DNA of 64,000 bases from Pandoraea iniqua. Its GTDB lineage: Bacteria; Pseudomonadota; Gammaproteobacteria; Burkholderiales; Burkholderiaceae. The translations under genes were made by a program, and so were the position numbers. Below, piece by piece: positions 36,146 through 44,560 of this stretch. Where the stretch lies: NCBI RefSeq assembly GCF_902459685.1, contig NZ_CABPSF010000007.1:1-64000 (forward strand). Direction: 5' to 3'. A model generated the notes under the pieces. That model did not search any database and had not been told where the DNA came from. It worked only from the letters and a program-made list of their open reading frames with translations. Each line of letters begins with the position of its first letter. Within the stretch, counting starts at the first letter, position 1.

Positions 36146-37051
36146 TCAGTGATGGTGATTCACGAACTCCAGCACCACATTACCCGCGAACTCCGGTTCG
36201 ACAACGAGGCCATGCTCGTTGTAGCCGTACGGCACGCCGTTCTCGCGCCATAACGCCTCGATGTGCGCGAGGTCCGGCGCGTGCAGCGTGAGCGCCACGG
36301 CGTGGGTGCGTGTGGCCTGTGCCATCGGCAACCCCACGGCGGCAAAGCGGGCCTCGGCGCGTTGCGGCGAAAGCGCCCGCAAATGCCCGCATCCGGTATC
36401 GGCCATCGCGCCGCCCTGATACAGGTCGACATGGCGCGCGCCGTAGATCCGTTGCCAGCGCGTGGCCAGTTGGCGCAGCGCCTCCGGGTCGGGGGTCACG
36501 TAGGTCACGCCCACGATGCCGGTCACCCCGTTGGGATGCTGCTGCCACGCCGGCACCCAGATCAGCTCGGGCCGATGCTGGTGACAGATGAAATTCGACG
36601 CATCGCCAAGCCGGTCGTCGATAAACAACCCGAGAGAGACCACGGCTTCGTCGCGCGTGCCGTCGGGTTTGGTCATCGGCCGTCGAAAATCGATGAACCC
36701 CTGTGTTTCGATGCCCGCCTGCGTCAGCCGGCTATGGTCGGCGCGCGCGTCCTTGCTATGCAGCGCGACCAGCGATACGCCTTCCTCGCGAGCCAGAAAG
36801 CGGCCAAGAAACCGGCCAAAACAGAAGTCGCCCTGCGCGTTCGTGCCGAACTTCCGGGCGTCGTCTACACCGATCAGCTCGATGAAGTTGTTGCCGAACA
36901 TCATCAGCGAGGTCACCGTGCCCCACGGGTGATACGACACCGGGGACGGCGTGAAGCCCATGCGCTGGTAATGCGAAAGACGCCGCGGATGGTCATGCAC
37001 CGTCACCAGCGGATGATCGATACCGAATCGGGTATTGCCCGGAGGAATCAT
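36146..37051 (-). CDS. VOC/glyoxalase-like domain protein
   Basis: 301 residues. Begins RFGIDHPLVTVHDHPRRLSHYQRMGF, the usual first VOC strand with a His metal ligand, and repeats the fold from about 150 with VVGVTYVTPDPEALRQLATRW. The HHH C-terminus is natural. VOC proteins are metal-dependent lyases, dioxygenases or isomerases; which one is not evident. ATG 37049-37051 has GAGGTG before it. Divergent from the LysR gene, its likely regulator. Confidence 0.8.
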   Translation of the reverse strand: MIPPGNTRFGIDHPLVTVHDHPRRLSHYQRMGFTPSPVSYHPWGTVTSLMMFGNNFIELIGVDDARKFGTNAQGDFCFGRFLGRFLAREEGVSLVALHSKDARADHSRLTQAGIETQGFIDFRRPMTKPDGTRDEAVVSLGLFIDDRLGDASNFICHQHRPELIWVPAWQQHPNGVTGIVGVTYVTPDPEALRQLATRWQRIYGARHVDLYQGGAMADTGCGHLRALSPQRAEARFAAVGLPMAQATRTHAVALTLHAPDLAHIEALWRENGVPYGYNEHGLVVEPEFAGNVVLEFVNHHH

Positions 37052-37204
37052 CTACGGCACCTCACGTGAAATCTGGCGCGGAATCGGGCCGCCGTCGTCA
37101 GGCCTCGCCTGGGTTCGTTGCCCGTCGATGGGGCCGATCCGCATGCTTCGCAGTGTGGAGTGAAAAAAAACGACGCTCAATGACAACGCTTGAAGATTTT
37201 TGTT

Positions 37205-37215
37205 CTAATTATTAG
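37205..37215. promoter_or_regulatory. LysR-type site CTAAT-T-ATTAG
   Basis: Perfect inverted repeat CTAAT (37205-37209), T, ATTAG (37211-37215), of T-N11-A type, ten bases before the LysR ATG in the 174-base divergent region. Fits autorepression and control of the VOC gene. Confidence 0.6.
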
Positions 37216-37225
37216 TCTTTAGGGC

Positions 37226-38164
37226 ATGACACCCGCCATCAACGAAAACCGCCTGCCCTATCTGTTCGAAGCCGTGCAGTGCGGCACCATCCGCGCCGCT
37301 GCCGACCGGCTCGACATCGCTCCCTCCGCCGTCAGCCGTCAGATTGCGCTGCTGGAGGCAGAACTGGCATTGCCGCTCATCGAGCGCCACAAGCGCGGGG
37401 TGCACCTGACGCAGGCCGGCCGCCTGCTCATGGAGTACTACCGCGAGCAGCGCGCGCATCAGGAAGACCTGCTGGCGAAGCTACAAGAAGTGAGAGGGCT
37501 GCGGCGCGGCCACATCCGGCTCGCCGTCGGAGAAGGTTTCGTGAGCGACCTGATGGGCGCGCCGTTGCGGTTTTTCTGCAAGCGCTACCCGGACATCACG
37601 CTCACGCTGGATCTCGCGGGCACGAACGAGGTCATGCGCGCCGTGGCCGAGGACGACGCCGATATCGGGCTGGTGTACAACCCGCCCGCCGAGCCCAAGA
37701 TCGTCTCGCGCGCCCAGATGCGCCAGCCCGTGCACGCCATCGTGGCGCCCGACTCGCCGTTGCGCGCCCGGCTCGCGCAGCAACCGCCGGGTTCGGCGCT
37801 CAAACTCGACGACCTTTACGACACCCCGCTCGCGCTCATGCACGGCGCGTACGGCACCCGCCAACTGATGGAATTGGCCGAGCAAGCCGAGAAGCACCGC
37901 CTGAACGCGACCGTGACGACCAACTCGATCTCGGTGCTCAAGCACTTCGTCCGCGCGGGGCTCGGCGCGACCTTCCTGCCGACGTTTGCCGTCTCGCAGG
38001 AGATCGAGGCCGGCGTGCTGAGCGCGCTGCCCGTCGACCATCCGATTCTGGCGAGCGCCGAAGCCCATCTCATTACCCGCGCAGGGCGGCGGCTTTCCGG
38101 CGCGGCCAATCGGCTGCTCACGCATCTGGCCAGCAAGATGGAGGCGTTCGGCGCGCCGGACTGA
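37226..38164 (+). CDS. LysR family transcriptional regulator
   Basis: 312 residues. HTH LPYLFEAVQCGTIRAAADRLDIAPSAVSRQIALLEAEL (about 10-47); effector domain from about 93. Divergent from the VOC gene with a palindromic site in between; adjacent to the dehydrogenase/DUF3100 cluster it may control. Confidence 0.92.
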   Translation: MTPAINENRLPYLFEAVQCGTIRAAADRLDIAPSAVSRQIALLEAELALPLIERHKRGVHLTQAGRLLMEYYREQRAHQEDLLAKLQEVRGLRRGHIRLAVGEGFVSDLMGAPLRFFCKRYPDITLTLDLAGTNEVMRAVAEDDADIGLVYNPPAEPKIVSRAQMRQPVHAIVAPDSPLRARLAQQPPGSALKLDDLYDTPLALMHGAYGTRQLMELAEQAEKHRLNATVTTNSISVLKHFVRAGLGATFLPTFAVSQEIEAGVLSALPVDHPILASAEAHLITRAGRRLSGAANRLLTHLASKMEAFGAPD

Positions 38165-38715
38165 TCCCCGCGCAGGCGGCGTCGTTGTCTGGTTTGTTGT
38201 CCACTTCATTGCCCGCCGTTGGCAATACCGCAGTTTGGAATAGCGCCACCAGGTTGTAGCCGCGCAACAGTCGGGGTACTAAGCCTTTACCCGATGTTGC
38301 GGGGCATCGAATTCGGATATAAATGAGCCATTCGAGCGAAGGTGCGCTTTGCGTGACAGCAAAAGTCTCTTCTGCGTGACAGCACCGCTAACGGTTGCCA
38401 CCCACCGCCTTCGCCACCGATCCCGGTTGCACGGCCCGCGTTAATACCGCGCCCGCTGCATCCCCAACGCCAGTGGACTGCCATGACTACGAACTCTGAC
38501 GACCAGAGCGTGACGGCATCACTCGCAAGCGCCCGCGTCCCCTCACGCGGCCCGCGTTGCCCCGGCGTTCCTGCATGCCGATGTCTCACCACTCGTGACG
38601 ATTTTTCAGGCTTTACCGAAGGCGTAATGCGTTGTCTCCGCATGGACGACGCGCGACGACGGTCATAACCACGCAAGTCGAAGGTGCGGGGCAAACGCAA
38701 CCTGGGGAGCAGACC
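38165..38715 (+). promoter_or_regulatory. non-coding region upstream of the porin with a 12-base direct repeat
   Basis: 551 bases. TGCGTGACAGCA occurs twice, at 38350-38361 and 38373-38384, 23 bases start to start (about two helical turns), typical of a regulator binding on one face. A 61-codon frame at 38483-38668 has no protein-like features. GGGGAGC at 38704-38710 is the porin ribosome site. No terminator was found for the LysR gene. Confidence 0.5.
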
Positions 38716-39777
38716 ATGAAAAAGAAGCTCATCGCAGCTAGCCTGCTTTGCAGCATCGGAACGATCGCGCACGCGCAATCCAGCGTGCAACTGTATGGCC
38801 GTCTCGATGGCGGCTTTCAATACATGAGCAACTTGCAGGACGGCAACGGCGGCACCACCTCGCGCTGGAGTGCGCAGGGCGGTGACTACGGCACGAGCCT
38901 GTTCGGCCTGCGGGGGTACGAGGATCTCGGGCAGGGATTGCATGCGGTATTCAATCTGGAAGGCGGCTTCCAGTTGATGAACGGCTACAACAACAACGGC
39001 TCGGGCTCGATCTTCGACCGTCGCGCGTTGGTGGGCTTCGTCTCGCAGAGCTGGGGGCAGTTCACGATCGGGCGCAACCTGTTCATCAGTAACGGGGTAT
39101 GGGACTTCGATCCGTTCCAGCAGCAGGCCTTCTCGTCGGCGTCGCTGGTACGCGGACGTAACTGGCCGCAAGCGAGTAACACCGTCAATTATCAGAGCCC
39201 GAACTGGTATGGCTTCGATATCGCCAGCCAGTACGCTTTCTCGAACGTCGTCGGGCAGTTCACGAGCGGCCGGGGATTGGGCGCCCAGTTGACGTACACG
39301 CACGACCGGTTCCAGTTGCGCGCGTTGTACGACGAAATTCGGGATTCCAACGGGCGGTTCACCGACGTGTTCGCATCGTCGCGCGAGTACTTCGCCGGTG
39401 CCAACATCTTCCTGAACCGCTTCACCGTGTCGCTGGGCTACACCCACATGTCGGCACCGGACGCGCCGACCCCGAACTTCGCCACGCGTGCCGACCACTA
39501 CTGGGCCGGCGTGAAGTATCAGGCGACGCAAGTGTGGGCCGCGAATGCCGCCGTGTATCACGTCAACGTGCCGAGCTTCGGTCACGCGACCATGTTCGAA
39601 TTGGGCACGACGTACAACCTCTCGAAGCGCACCTTCCTGTATGGCACCGTCGCCTACGTGTTGAACAGCGCCAACCAGAGCTTCTCGGTCGCCGCGATTC
39701 CGAGTGATTCGCTCGACAACCCACCGCCCGGAAAAGGCCAGACCGGCGCGTATATCGGGATCTCGCACTCCTTCTGA
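38716..39777 (+). CDS. outer-membrane porin (OmpC-like trimeric type)
   Basis: 353 residues. Signal peptide MKKKLIAASLLCSIGTIAHA, mature start QSSVQLYGRLDGGFQYMS, typical of betaproteobacterial general porins; strands alternate throughout and the protein ends in SHSF with terminal Phe for barrel assembly. Loop 3 region near residues 95-120 contains DRRALVGFVSQSWGQFTIGR. Located beside the catabolic cluster; substrate preference unknown. Confidence 0.93.
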   Translation: MKKKLIAASLLCSIGTIAHAQSSVQLYGRLDGGFQYMSNLQDGNGGTTSRWSAQGGDYGTSLFGLRGYEDLGQGLHAVFNLEGGFQLMNGYNNNGSGSIFDRRALVGFVSQSWGQFTIGRNLFISNGVWDFDPFQQQAFSSASLVRGRNWPQASNTVNYQSPNWYGFDIASQYAFSNVVGQFTSGRGLGAQLTYTHDRFQLRALYDEIRDSNGRFTDVFASSREYFAGANIFLNRFTVSLGYTHMSAPDAPTPNFATRADHYWAGVKYQATQVWAANAAVYHVNVPSFGHATMFELGTTYNLSKRTFLYGTVAYVLNSANQSFSVAAIPSDSLDNPPPGKGQTGAYIGISHSF

Positions 39778-39830
39778 AGCCGCTGCCGTCACATAGCCGC
39801 ACACGACCGGCACACCGGTCACGTCACAAA

Positions 39831-39866
39831 AAACCCGCCGGGCCCTTTGGGCTGCGGCGGGTTTTG
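39831..39866. terminator. bidirectional terminator
   Basis: AAACCCGCCG (39831-39840) pairs with CGGCGGGTTT (39855-39864), with inner GCCC/GGGC pairing and A- and T-runs on both sides. Separates the convergent porin and autotransporter-like genes. Confidence 0.93.
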
Positions 39867-39921
39867 CTTTGTGTACGCGGTCGTCGTGACGCGCTGCCTT
39901 CACCTATGCCGGAGGAGCGGT

Positions 39922-39954
39922 GGCTTAAAAGCGGCTTAAAAGAGGCTTAGAAGC
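39922..39954. repeat. three 11-base repeats at the 3' end of the autotransporter-like gene
   Basis: GGCTTAAAAGC, GGCTTAAAAGA and GGCTTAGAAGC follow one another. On the coding (minus) strand each unit carries TAA; with a period of 11 they fall in all three frames, the first being the real stop at 39947-39949. Confidence 0.8.
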
Positions 39955-41065
39955 GGTACTTCGCCCCAATACCACCGCCCACAGTGGTTTCGCCGCGGCG
40001 TGCGCTCATATTGCCCCCGACATGCACTTCGAGCTGGTTATCGAACTGAACGTCAACGCCAAGCTCGGCCGTGACGATATGGGCCCCGAGTTTTGCGCCC
40101 TGCACCGTGAACGAACGCGTGGCGCCGTAGAACGCATTGGTCAGGCTGCTGCGCTTGTCGCCGAACTCGTACTCATAGGCCACGCGTAGCGAGGGAATCG
40201 CCTTGCCGCCTGCCACGTTGACCAATTCGTGCCACAGGCGGACGCCGACAATGCCACGGGTCGACGTTCGCGACTGCGAGCCGACCTTTAGGGCATTCGG
40301 TGCGCTGGCGTCGCCGCCACCGGCTTCGTCGAAGGCGTTCAGGCGCGTGGACAAAAAGCGCATGCCCAGTGTCGAATCCAGATGGACGGCGCCGAGTGCA
40401 TTGCGCCGGCCCATTTCACCGAACGCACCGAAGGTGTTGCCTCGCGTATTACCTTTAACGCGTGGTGAAGCATCGCTCGTGTCGACATTGCGATCGGTCT
40501 TTACGCTGTGGTTGGTGTACGTCGCGCCACCGTTGACGAACCATTGCTGGTCGCTCAGATGCGACGCGTACACGCCCAGACTGACGCTGTTGACGCCGGC
40601 CTCGCCCAGATGCCCGTCGATCTCGGAGTTGTGATTCCCGACGCCCAGTGAGCCACCGACGATGGTGTTCGCGTCGATTCGCGAGTCCACACCGATGGCA
40701 CCGTTCACGCCACGCACGTCGAACAACCGCGTTTCGCCGTTCTGATGCGAGCGCTCGCCCGTGAACGAGGCCCAACCGACGAGATCGCCGTTGCCGGGTG
40801 CAAGGCCCTTGCCGGTGGTGTCATCGAACGTTACGCCGCCGCTCATCGTGCGCGTTTGCATGGCCCGCTGGAAGGCACTGGCCGCCGATTGGGCCGTGAC
40901 GGCGTTGTTCAACAGCGCCGCGCCCGACAGCACGATGAGCGTGTTGCGCATTTCAGCCGCTTCGTCAGCCTTCACCGGTGACACCGCCATCGAAAAAAGC
41001 ACAACCGCCGCCGTGAACATTCCGGTGACGCGGAGCGCGAACGATGGATAACTCACTGCTTTCAT
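39947..41065 (-). CDS. autotransporter-type beta-barrel protein without passenger
   Basis: 372 residues. Signal peptide MKAVSYPSFALRVTGMFTAAVVLFSMAVSPVKA. A short helical linker is followed from about 95 by amphipathic strands with GVYASHLSDQQWFVNGGATYTNH and a C-terminal IGAKYRF ending in Phe, as in autotransporter barrels. The usual large passenger is absent, leaving about 60 residues that could pass through the pore. The ATG at 41063-41065 is fixed by GAGAGG; 41080 lies on that site. Preceded by an unusually structured leader. Confidence 0.8.
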   Translation of the reverse strand: MKAVSYPSFALRVTGMFTAAVVLFSMAVSPVKADEAAEMRNTLIVLSGAALLNNAVTAQSAASAFQRAMQTRTMSGGVTFDDTTGKGLAPGNGDLVGWASFTGERSHQNGETRLFDVRGVNGAIGVDSRIDANTIVGGSLGVGNHNSEIDGHLGEAGVNSVSLGVYASHLSDQQWFVNGGATYTNHSVKTDRNVDTSDASPRVKGNTRGNTFGAFGEMGRRNALGAVHLDSTLGMRFLSTRLNAFDEAGGGDASAPNALKVGSQSRTSTRGIVGVRLWHELVNVAGGKAIPSLRVAYEYEFGDKRSSLTNAFYGATRSFTVQGAKLGAHIVTAELGVDVQFDNQLEVHVGGNMSARRGETTVGGGIGAKYRF

Positions 41066-41081
41066 TTGACAACCTCTCATT

Positions 41082-41159
41082 GAATTCGCGAGACATGATG
41101 AATGGCTTCATCACGCGCCAGACGACGGCAGATCGCCATCCGTCAAGGCTCGCGAATTC
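41082..41159 (-). promoter_or_regulatory. structured 5' leader, possible three-way junction
   Basis: GAATTCGCGAG (41082-41092) and CTCGCGAATTC (41149-41159) form a perfect 11-pair closing stem. Inside, GATGAA-TGGC-TTCATC (41097-41112) is one hairpin, and GACGG/CCGTC within about 41121-41144 can form another. The closing stem ends only five bases before the ribosome site GAGAGG of the autotransporter-like gene. Could alternatively be two DNA operator halves. Confidence 0.55.
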
Positions 41160-41283
41160 TATGAGGCGGCTTATGGAAAGCCGGTCACCGCTACGTTCTT
41201 TTAATACATCACCCAGTCCTTAATTGAATAATTTCCCAAAAATGTAAATGTTCGACATTAAATTCACGAAATGAATAACCAAT

Positions 41284-41320
41284 AAAAAAACCGCCGTCCC
41301 CTTTCGGGCACGACGGGTTT
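41284..41320 (-). terminator. terminator after nrdR
   Basis: CCGTC/GACGG and CCC/GGG pair around a TTTC loop between 41294 and 41316, followed on the minus strand by a seven-base T-run (41284-41290). Imperfect but well placed, 28 bases beyond the nrdR stop. The 80 bases to the left are AT-rich without a gene. Confidence 0.65.
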
Positions 41321-41347
41321 TCCGTCTTGCATTCGCAGCGTTCGCGC

Positions 41348-41830
41348 TCAGGCCACAGGTTTGCGCTTGGGCTTGACGTCGGGAGTGTCGATCTCTTCGA
41401 GCACATCGCGGAATTCGGCAATGTCTTCGAAGCTGCGATACACCGACGCAAACCGGATGTACGCAATCTTGTCCAGACGCTTGAGCTCGCGCATCACCAG
41501 TTCGCCGATGCGCTGGCTCACCACTTCGCGCTCCGCGCCGGCCAGCAGCTTGTACTCGATGCGCGCAATCGCGGCATCCATCGCTTCGGCACTCACAGGA
41601 CGCTTGCGAATCGCCAACTGCATGCTGGCGCGCACCTTCGCACGGTCGTACTCCGCGCGGCTGCCGTCTTTCTTGACGACGGCCGGCATCGTCAGCTCGA
41701 CGCGCTCATAGGTGGTGAATCGCTTGTCGCACGACGGACAGCGCCGGCGCCGCCGAATGGCAGCGCCGTCTTCCGCTTCACGCGAGTCGATGACTTGCGT
41801 GTCGTCATGCCGGCAGAACGGGCAACGCAT
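41348..41830 (-). CDS. nrdR: transcriptional repressor NrdR
   Basis: 160 residues. N-terminal zinc ribbon C3-x2-C6 and C31-x2-C34 with the [18 protein letters not shown] signature, then an ATP-cone (about 49-139) that senses ATP/dATP. Represses ribonucleotide reductase genes through NrdR boxes. Lies 18 bases after glyA in one operon, a common betaproteobacterial order. Confidence 0.97.
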   Translation of the reverse strand: MRCPFCRHDDTQVIDSREAEDGAAIRRRRRCPSCDKRFTTYERVELTMPAVVKKDGSRAEYDRAKVRASMQLAIRKRPVSAEAMDAAIARIEYKLLAGAEREVVSQRIGELVMRELKRLDKIAYIRFASVYRSFEDIAEFRDVLEEIDTPDVKPKRKPVA

Positions 41831-41848
41831 GCGTGCGGGGCCGTCCGC

Positions 41849-43096
41849 TTAGCCGTAGACCGGGAAACGCTTGGTCAACTCGGCCACTTGTGCACGCACC
41901 TTGGCCAGGTTTTCCTCGTTTTCCGGGTTGTCGAGCACGTCGGCGATCAGGTTGCCGACCAGCTTGGCTTCGTCTTCCTTGAAGCCGCGCGTGGTCATTG
42001 CCGGCGAACCCAGACGCACACCGCTCGTGACGAACGGCTTTTCCGGATCGTTCGGGATCGCGTTCTTGTTCACGGTGATGTGCGCAGCACCCAGCGCGGC
42101 TTCCGCAGCCTTGCCGGTGATGTTCTTGGCGCGCAGATCGACCAGCATCACGTGCGATTCGGTCTTGCCCGACACGATGCGCAGACCGCGCGCGACCAGC
42201 GTCTCGGCCAGCACGCGTGCGTTCTTCACGACTTGCGCTTGGTAAGCCTTGAATTCCGGCGTGGCGGCTTCCTTGAACGCGACGGCCTTACCGGCGATCA
42301 CGTGCATCAGCGGACCACCCTGAATACCCGGGAAGATGGCCGAATTGATCGGCTTCTCGAACTCGGCCTTCATCAGGATCACGCCGCCGCGCGGGCCACG
42401 CAGGCTCTTGTGCGTCGTGGTGGTCACGAAGTCGGCGTGCGGCACCGGGTTCGGGTACACACCGGCAGCGATCAGACCGGCGTAGTGCGCCATGTCGACC
42501 ATGAAGTACGCGCCGACCGACTTGGCGATCTGCGACATACGCTCGAAATCGATCTTCAGCGAGAAGGCCGAGGCGCCGGCCACGATCAGCTTCGGCTTGT
42601 GTTGCTGCGCGAGCTTCTCGGCAGCGTCGTAATCGATGTCTTCGTTCTCGTTCAGGCCGTAGCTCACCACGTTGAACCACTTGCCCGACATGTTCACCGG
42701 CGAACCGTGCGTCAGGTGACCGCCGTGCGCGAGGCTCATGCCCATGATCGTGTCGCCCGGCTTGAGCATGGCGAAATACACGCCCTGGTTAGCCTGCGAG
42801 CCCGAGTTCGGCTGCACGTTCGCGGCTTCTGCCCCGAACAGCGCCTTCACACGGTCGATCGCCAGTTGCTCGACGACGTCGACATATTCGCAACCGCCGT
42901 AATAGCGCTTGCCCGGATAGCCTTCCGCGTACTTGTTGGTCAGTTGCGAGCCCTGCGCTTCCATCACGGCCGGGCTGGTGTAGTTTTCCGACGCGATCAG
43001 CTCAATGTGGTCTTCCTGACGCTGATCTTCCTTCTGAATCGCGGCCCAGACTTCGGGATCGACGGCGGCAACAGTGGATTTCGATTTATCGAACAT
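41849..43096 (-). CDS. glyA: serine hydroxymethyltransferase
   Basis: 415 residues, the standard length. Converts serine and tetrahydrofolate to glycine and methylene-THF. PLP lysine in [15 protein letters not shown] near 228; [32 protein letters not shown] near 34-65 and HYAGLIAAG are conserved. ATG at 43094-43096 fits the family although the ribosome site is weak. Expression should depend on the ZTP riboswitch 105 bases upstream. Confidence 0.98.
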   Translation of the reverse strand: MFDKSKSTVAAVDPEVWAAIQKEDQRQEDHIELIASENYTSPAVMEAQGSQLTNKYAEGYPGKRYYGGCEYVDVVEQLAIDRVKALFGAEAANVQPNSGSQANQGVYFAMLKPGDTIMGMSLAHGGHLTHGSPVNMSGKWFNVVSYGLNENEDIDYDAAEKLAQQHKPKLIVAGASAFSLKIDFERMSQIAKSVGAYFMVDMAHYAGLIAAGVYPNPVPHADFVTTTTHKSLRGPRGGVILMKAEFEKPINSAIFPGIQGGPLMHVIAGKAVAFKEAATPEFKAYQAQVVKNARVLAETLVARGLRIVSGKTESHVMLVDLRAKNITGKAAEAALGAAHITVNKNAIPNDPEKPFVTSGVRLGSPAMTTRGFKEDEAKLVGNLIADVLDNPENEENLAKVRAQVAELTKRFPVYG

Positions 43097-43200
43097 GGCG
43101 TTTGCGTTGAATTGAACAGGTTTTCCGGGAGGGGATGGCGCAGCGCATCTTCCTTTGTGCTTTGGAAGACGATAGACAGGGCAGCACCAACCATCACGGC

Positions 43201-43300
43201 TGCCCAGGCGAACGGCAAATAAGACCCCAGCGCTTCCCGGTGGGTTGCTCCACCTCGGGCACACAAGGCTGTGCGCCCTAATCGCCAGTCACGCGGGGTT
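43201..43300 (-). ncRNA. ZTP (pfl) riboswitch upstream of glyA
   Basis: Read on the minus strand: ACCCC-GCGTGACTGGCG opens the aptamer; GGTGG-AGCAAC-CCACC is the inner hairpin; GGGAAGCGCTGGGGT closes P1 (ACCCC with GGGGT); after a linker CGCCTGGGCA (43201-43210) forms the distal pseudoknot strand. These are the conserved parts of the pfl motif, which binds ZMP/ZTP and activates one-carbon and purine genes when 10-formyl-THF is scarce. A promoter TTGCCT (43336-43341), 17 bases, TACACT (43313-43318) places transcription start just before the aptamer. The rest of the 317-base gap is the expression platform and glyA leader. Confidence 0.9.
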
Positions 43301-43413
43301 TGTGGCGTCGATAGTGTATGCGAGCTTTGGGCGTTAGGCAACCGCCCATGCCGCCCGCTGCGCGCGCCCCTCCCACGCCCCTCTTACGCCCCTCTACGCC
43401 CCCTCCACGCCCG

Positions 43414-44427
43414 TTACACGCGCACAACAACCTTGCCGAACGCCCCCCGGCGCAGGTGTGCCAAGGCCTGACCGAACTCGGCGAAGTCATACACGGCGTC
43501 GACCACCGGCACGATTTCATGGCGGTCCACGGCGGCGACCAGCGCGGCCAGCGCCCGGCGATGGCCCACGCCGATGCCCTGAATCTGGGCCCGCTTGCCC
43601 AGCACGCCGTAGACCGGCGCGCGCAGGGTCTCGCCGTCGAGCATGCCGATGACGGAGACCTTCCCGTTCGGCGCCAGCGCCCGCATCGTCCCGGCCATGT
43701 CGCCCCCGGCCAGTTCCAGCACCTGTTCGACACCGCGTCCGCCGGTCAGCGCGAGCACCTCGTCGGCCCAGCCTTCGCGGCGCTGCACCCCGTGCGTCAC
43801 CCCCAGCGCCGCCGCGCGCGCCAGCTTGTCCGGGCTGCCGCTGGTCACAATCGCCTTCGCGCCGTGGGCGAGCGCCAACTGCGCGCCGAACAAGGCAACT
43901 CCGCCGGTGCCGGTCGACAGCACCGTCTGGCCCGGCTGCAACTTGTGGCCTGCCTCGAACAGCGCGAACCATGCCGTCAGCCCGGCGCACGTCAGCGTCG
44001 ACGCGGCCACGTCGTCGAGCGTGGCCGGTGCCGCCAGCAGCGTGTCTTCGGCAAACACGGCATATTCGCGCAGCACGCCCTGCAAGGTGCCGCCGAAGAC
44101 CTTGAGCCCGGCCGGCGCCGCTTCGCCGTCGAGCCAGCGGTCCCAGAACGTGTTGATCACCCGGTCGCCCGTCGCCACACGCGTCACGCCCTCGCCGACG
44201 GCGACGACCTCACCCGCCATGTCCGAGCCCGGCACGAACGGGAACGTCACCGGCAAGCCCATGCCGGTATCGATCATCAACGCATCGCGGAAGTTGAGCG
44301 ACACCGCCTTCACCTTCACCAGCACTTCGCCCGGGCCGGGCTGCGGAATATCGACCGTGGCGAGTTCCAGTGCGGTTTCGCCCAGCGTCGCCATTTGCCA
44401 CTGTTTCATCGTATTCATCGTCGTCAT
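43414..44427 (-). CDS. zinc-free MDR alcohol dehydrogenase/quinone-reductase-like enzyme
   Basis: 337 residues. GroES-like domain with SLNFRDALMIDTGMG and PGSDMAGEVVAVGEGV, then Rossmann domain STGTGGVALFGAQLALAHGAKAIVTSGS (about 168-195). No zinc-ligand pattern. Start ATG 44425-44427 with AAGGATC upstream. Divergent from the LysR gene at 44561, its likely regulator. Substrate unknown. Confidence 0.85.
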   Translation of the reverse strand: MTTMNTMKQWQMATLGETALELATVDIPQPGPGEVLVKVKAVSLNFRDALMIDTGMGLPVTFPFVPGSDMAGEVVAVGEGVTRVATGDRVINTFWDRWLDGEAAPAGLKVFGGTLQGVLREYAVFAEDTLLAAPATLDDVAASTLTCAGLTAWFALFEAGHKLQPGQTVLSTGTGGVALFGAQLALAHGAKAIVTSGSPDKLARAAALGVTHGVQRREGWADEVLALTGGRGVEQVLELAGGDMAGTMRALAPNGKVSVIGMLDGETLRAPVYGVLGKRAQIQGIGVGHRRALAALVAAVDRHEIVPVVDAVYDFAEFGQALAHLRRGAFGKVVVRV

Positions 44428-44560
44428 CGCTAGATCCTTATCTTGGGGAGCCCCGCCGCACCGAAAGCGCGTTGGGTAGACAAGCATCAGCTTATTGGAG
44501 AATACTTCGAAGCAGTGATGGCAATTTATCCACTTATTGGCGACATATTGGAATCAATTA

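Noticed and set aside
38483-38668. 61-codon frame before the porin
   Set aside because: No ribosome site, no protein-like composition, and it ends inside the porin leader.
38287-39903. 538-codon minus-strand frame over the porin
   Set aside because: Antisense of a clear porin with signal peptide and terminal Phe.
41327-43222. 631-codon plus-strand frame over nrdR and glyA
   Set aside because: Antisense to two certain genes; Arg/His-rich composition typical of high-GC shadow frames.
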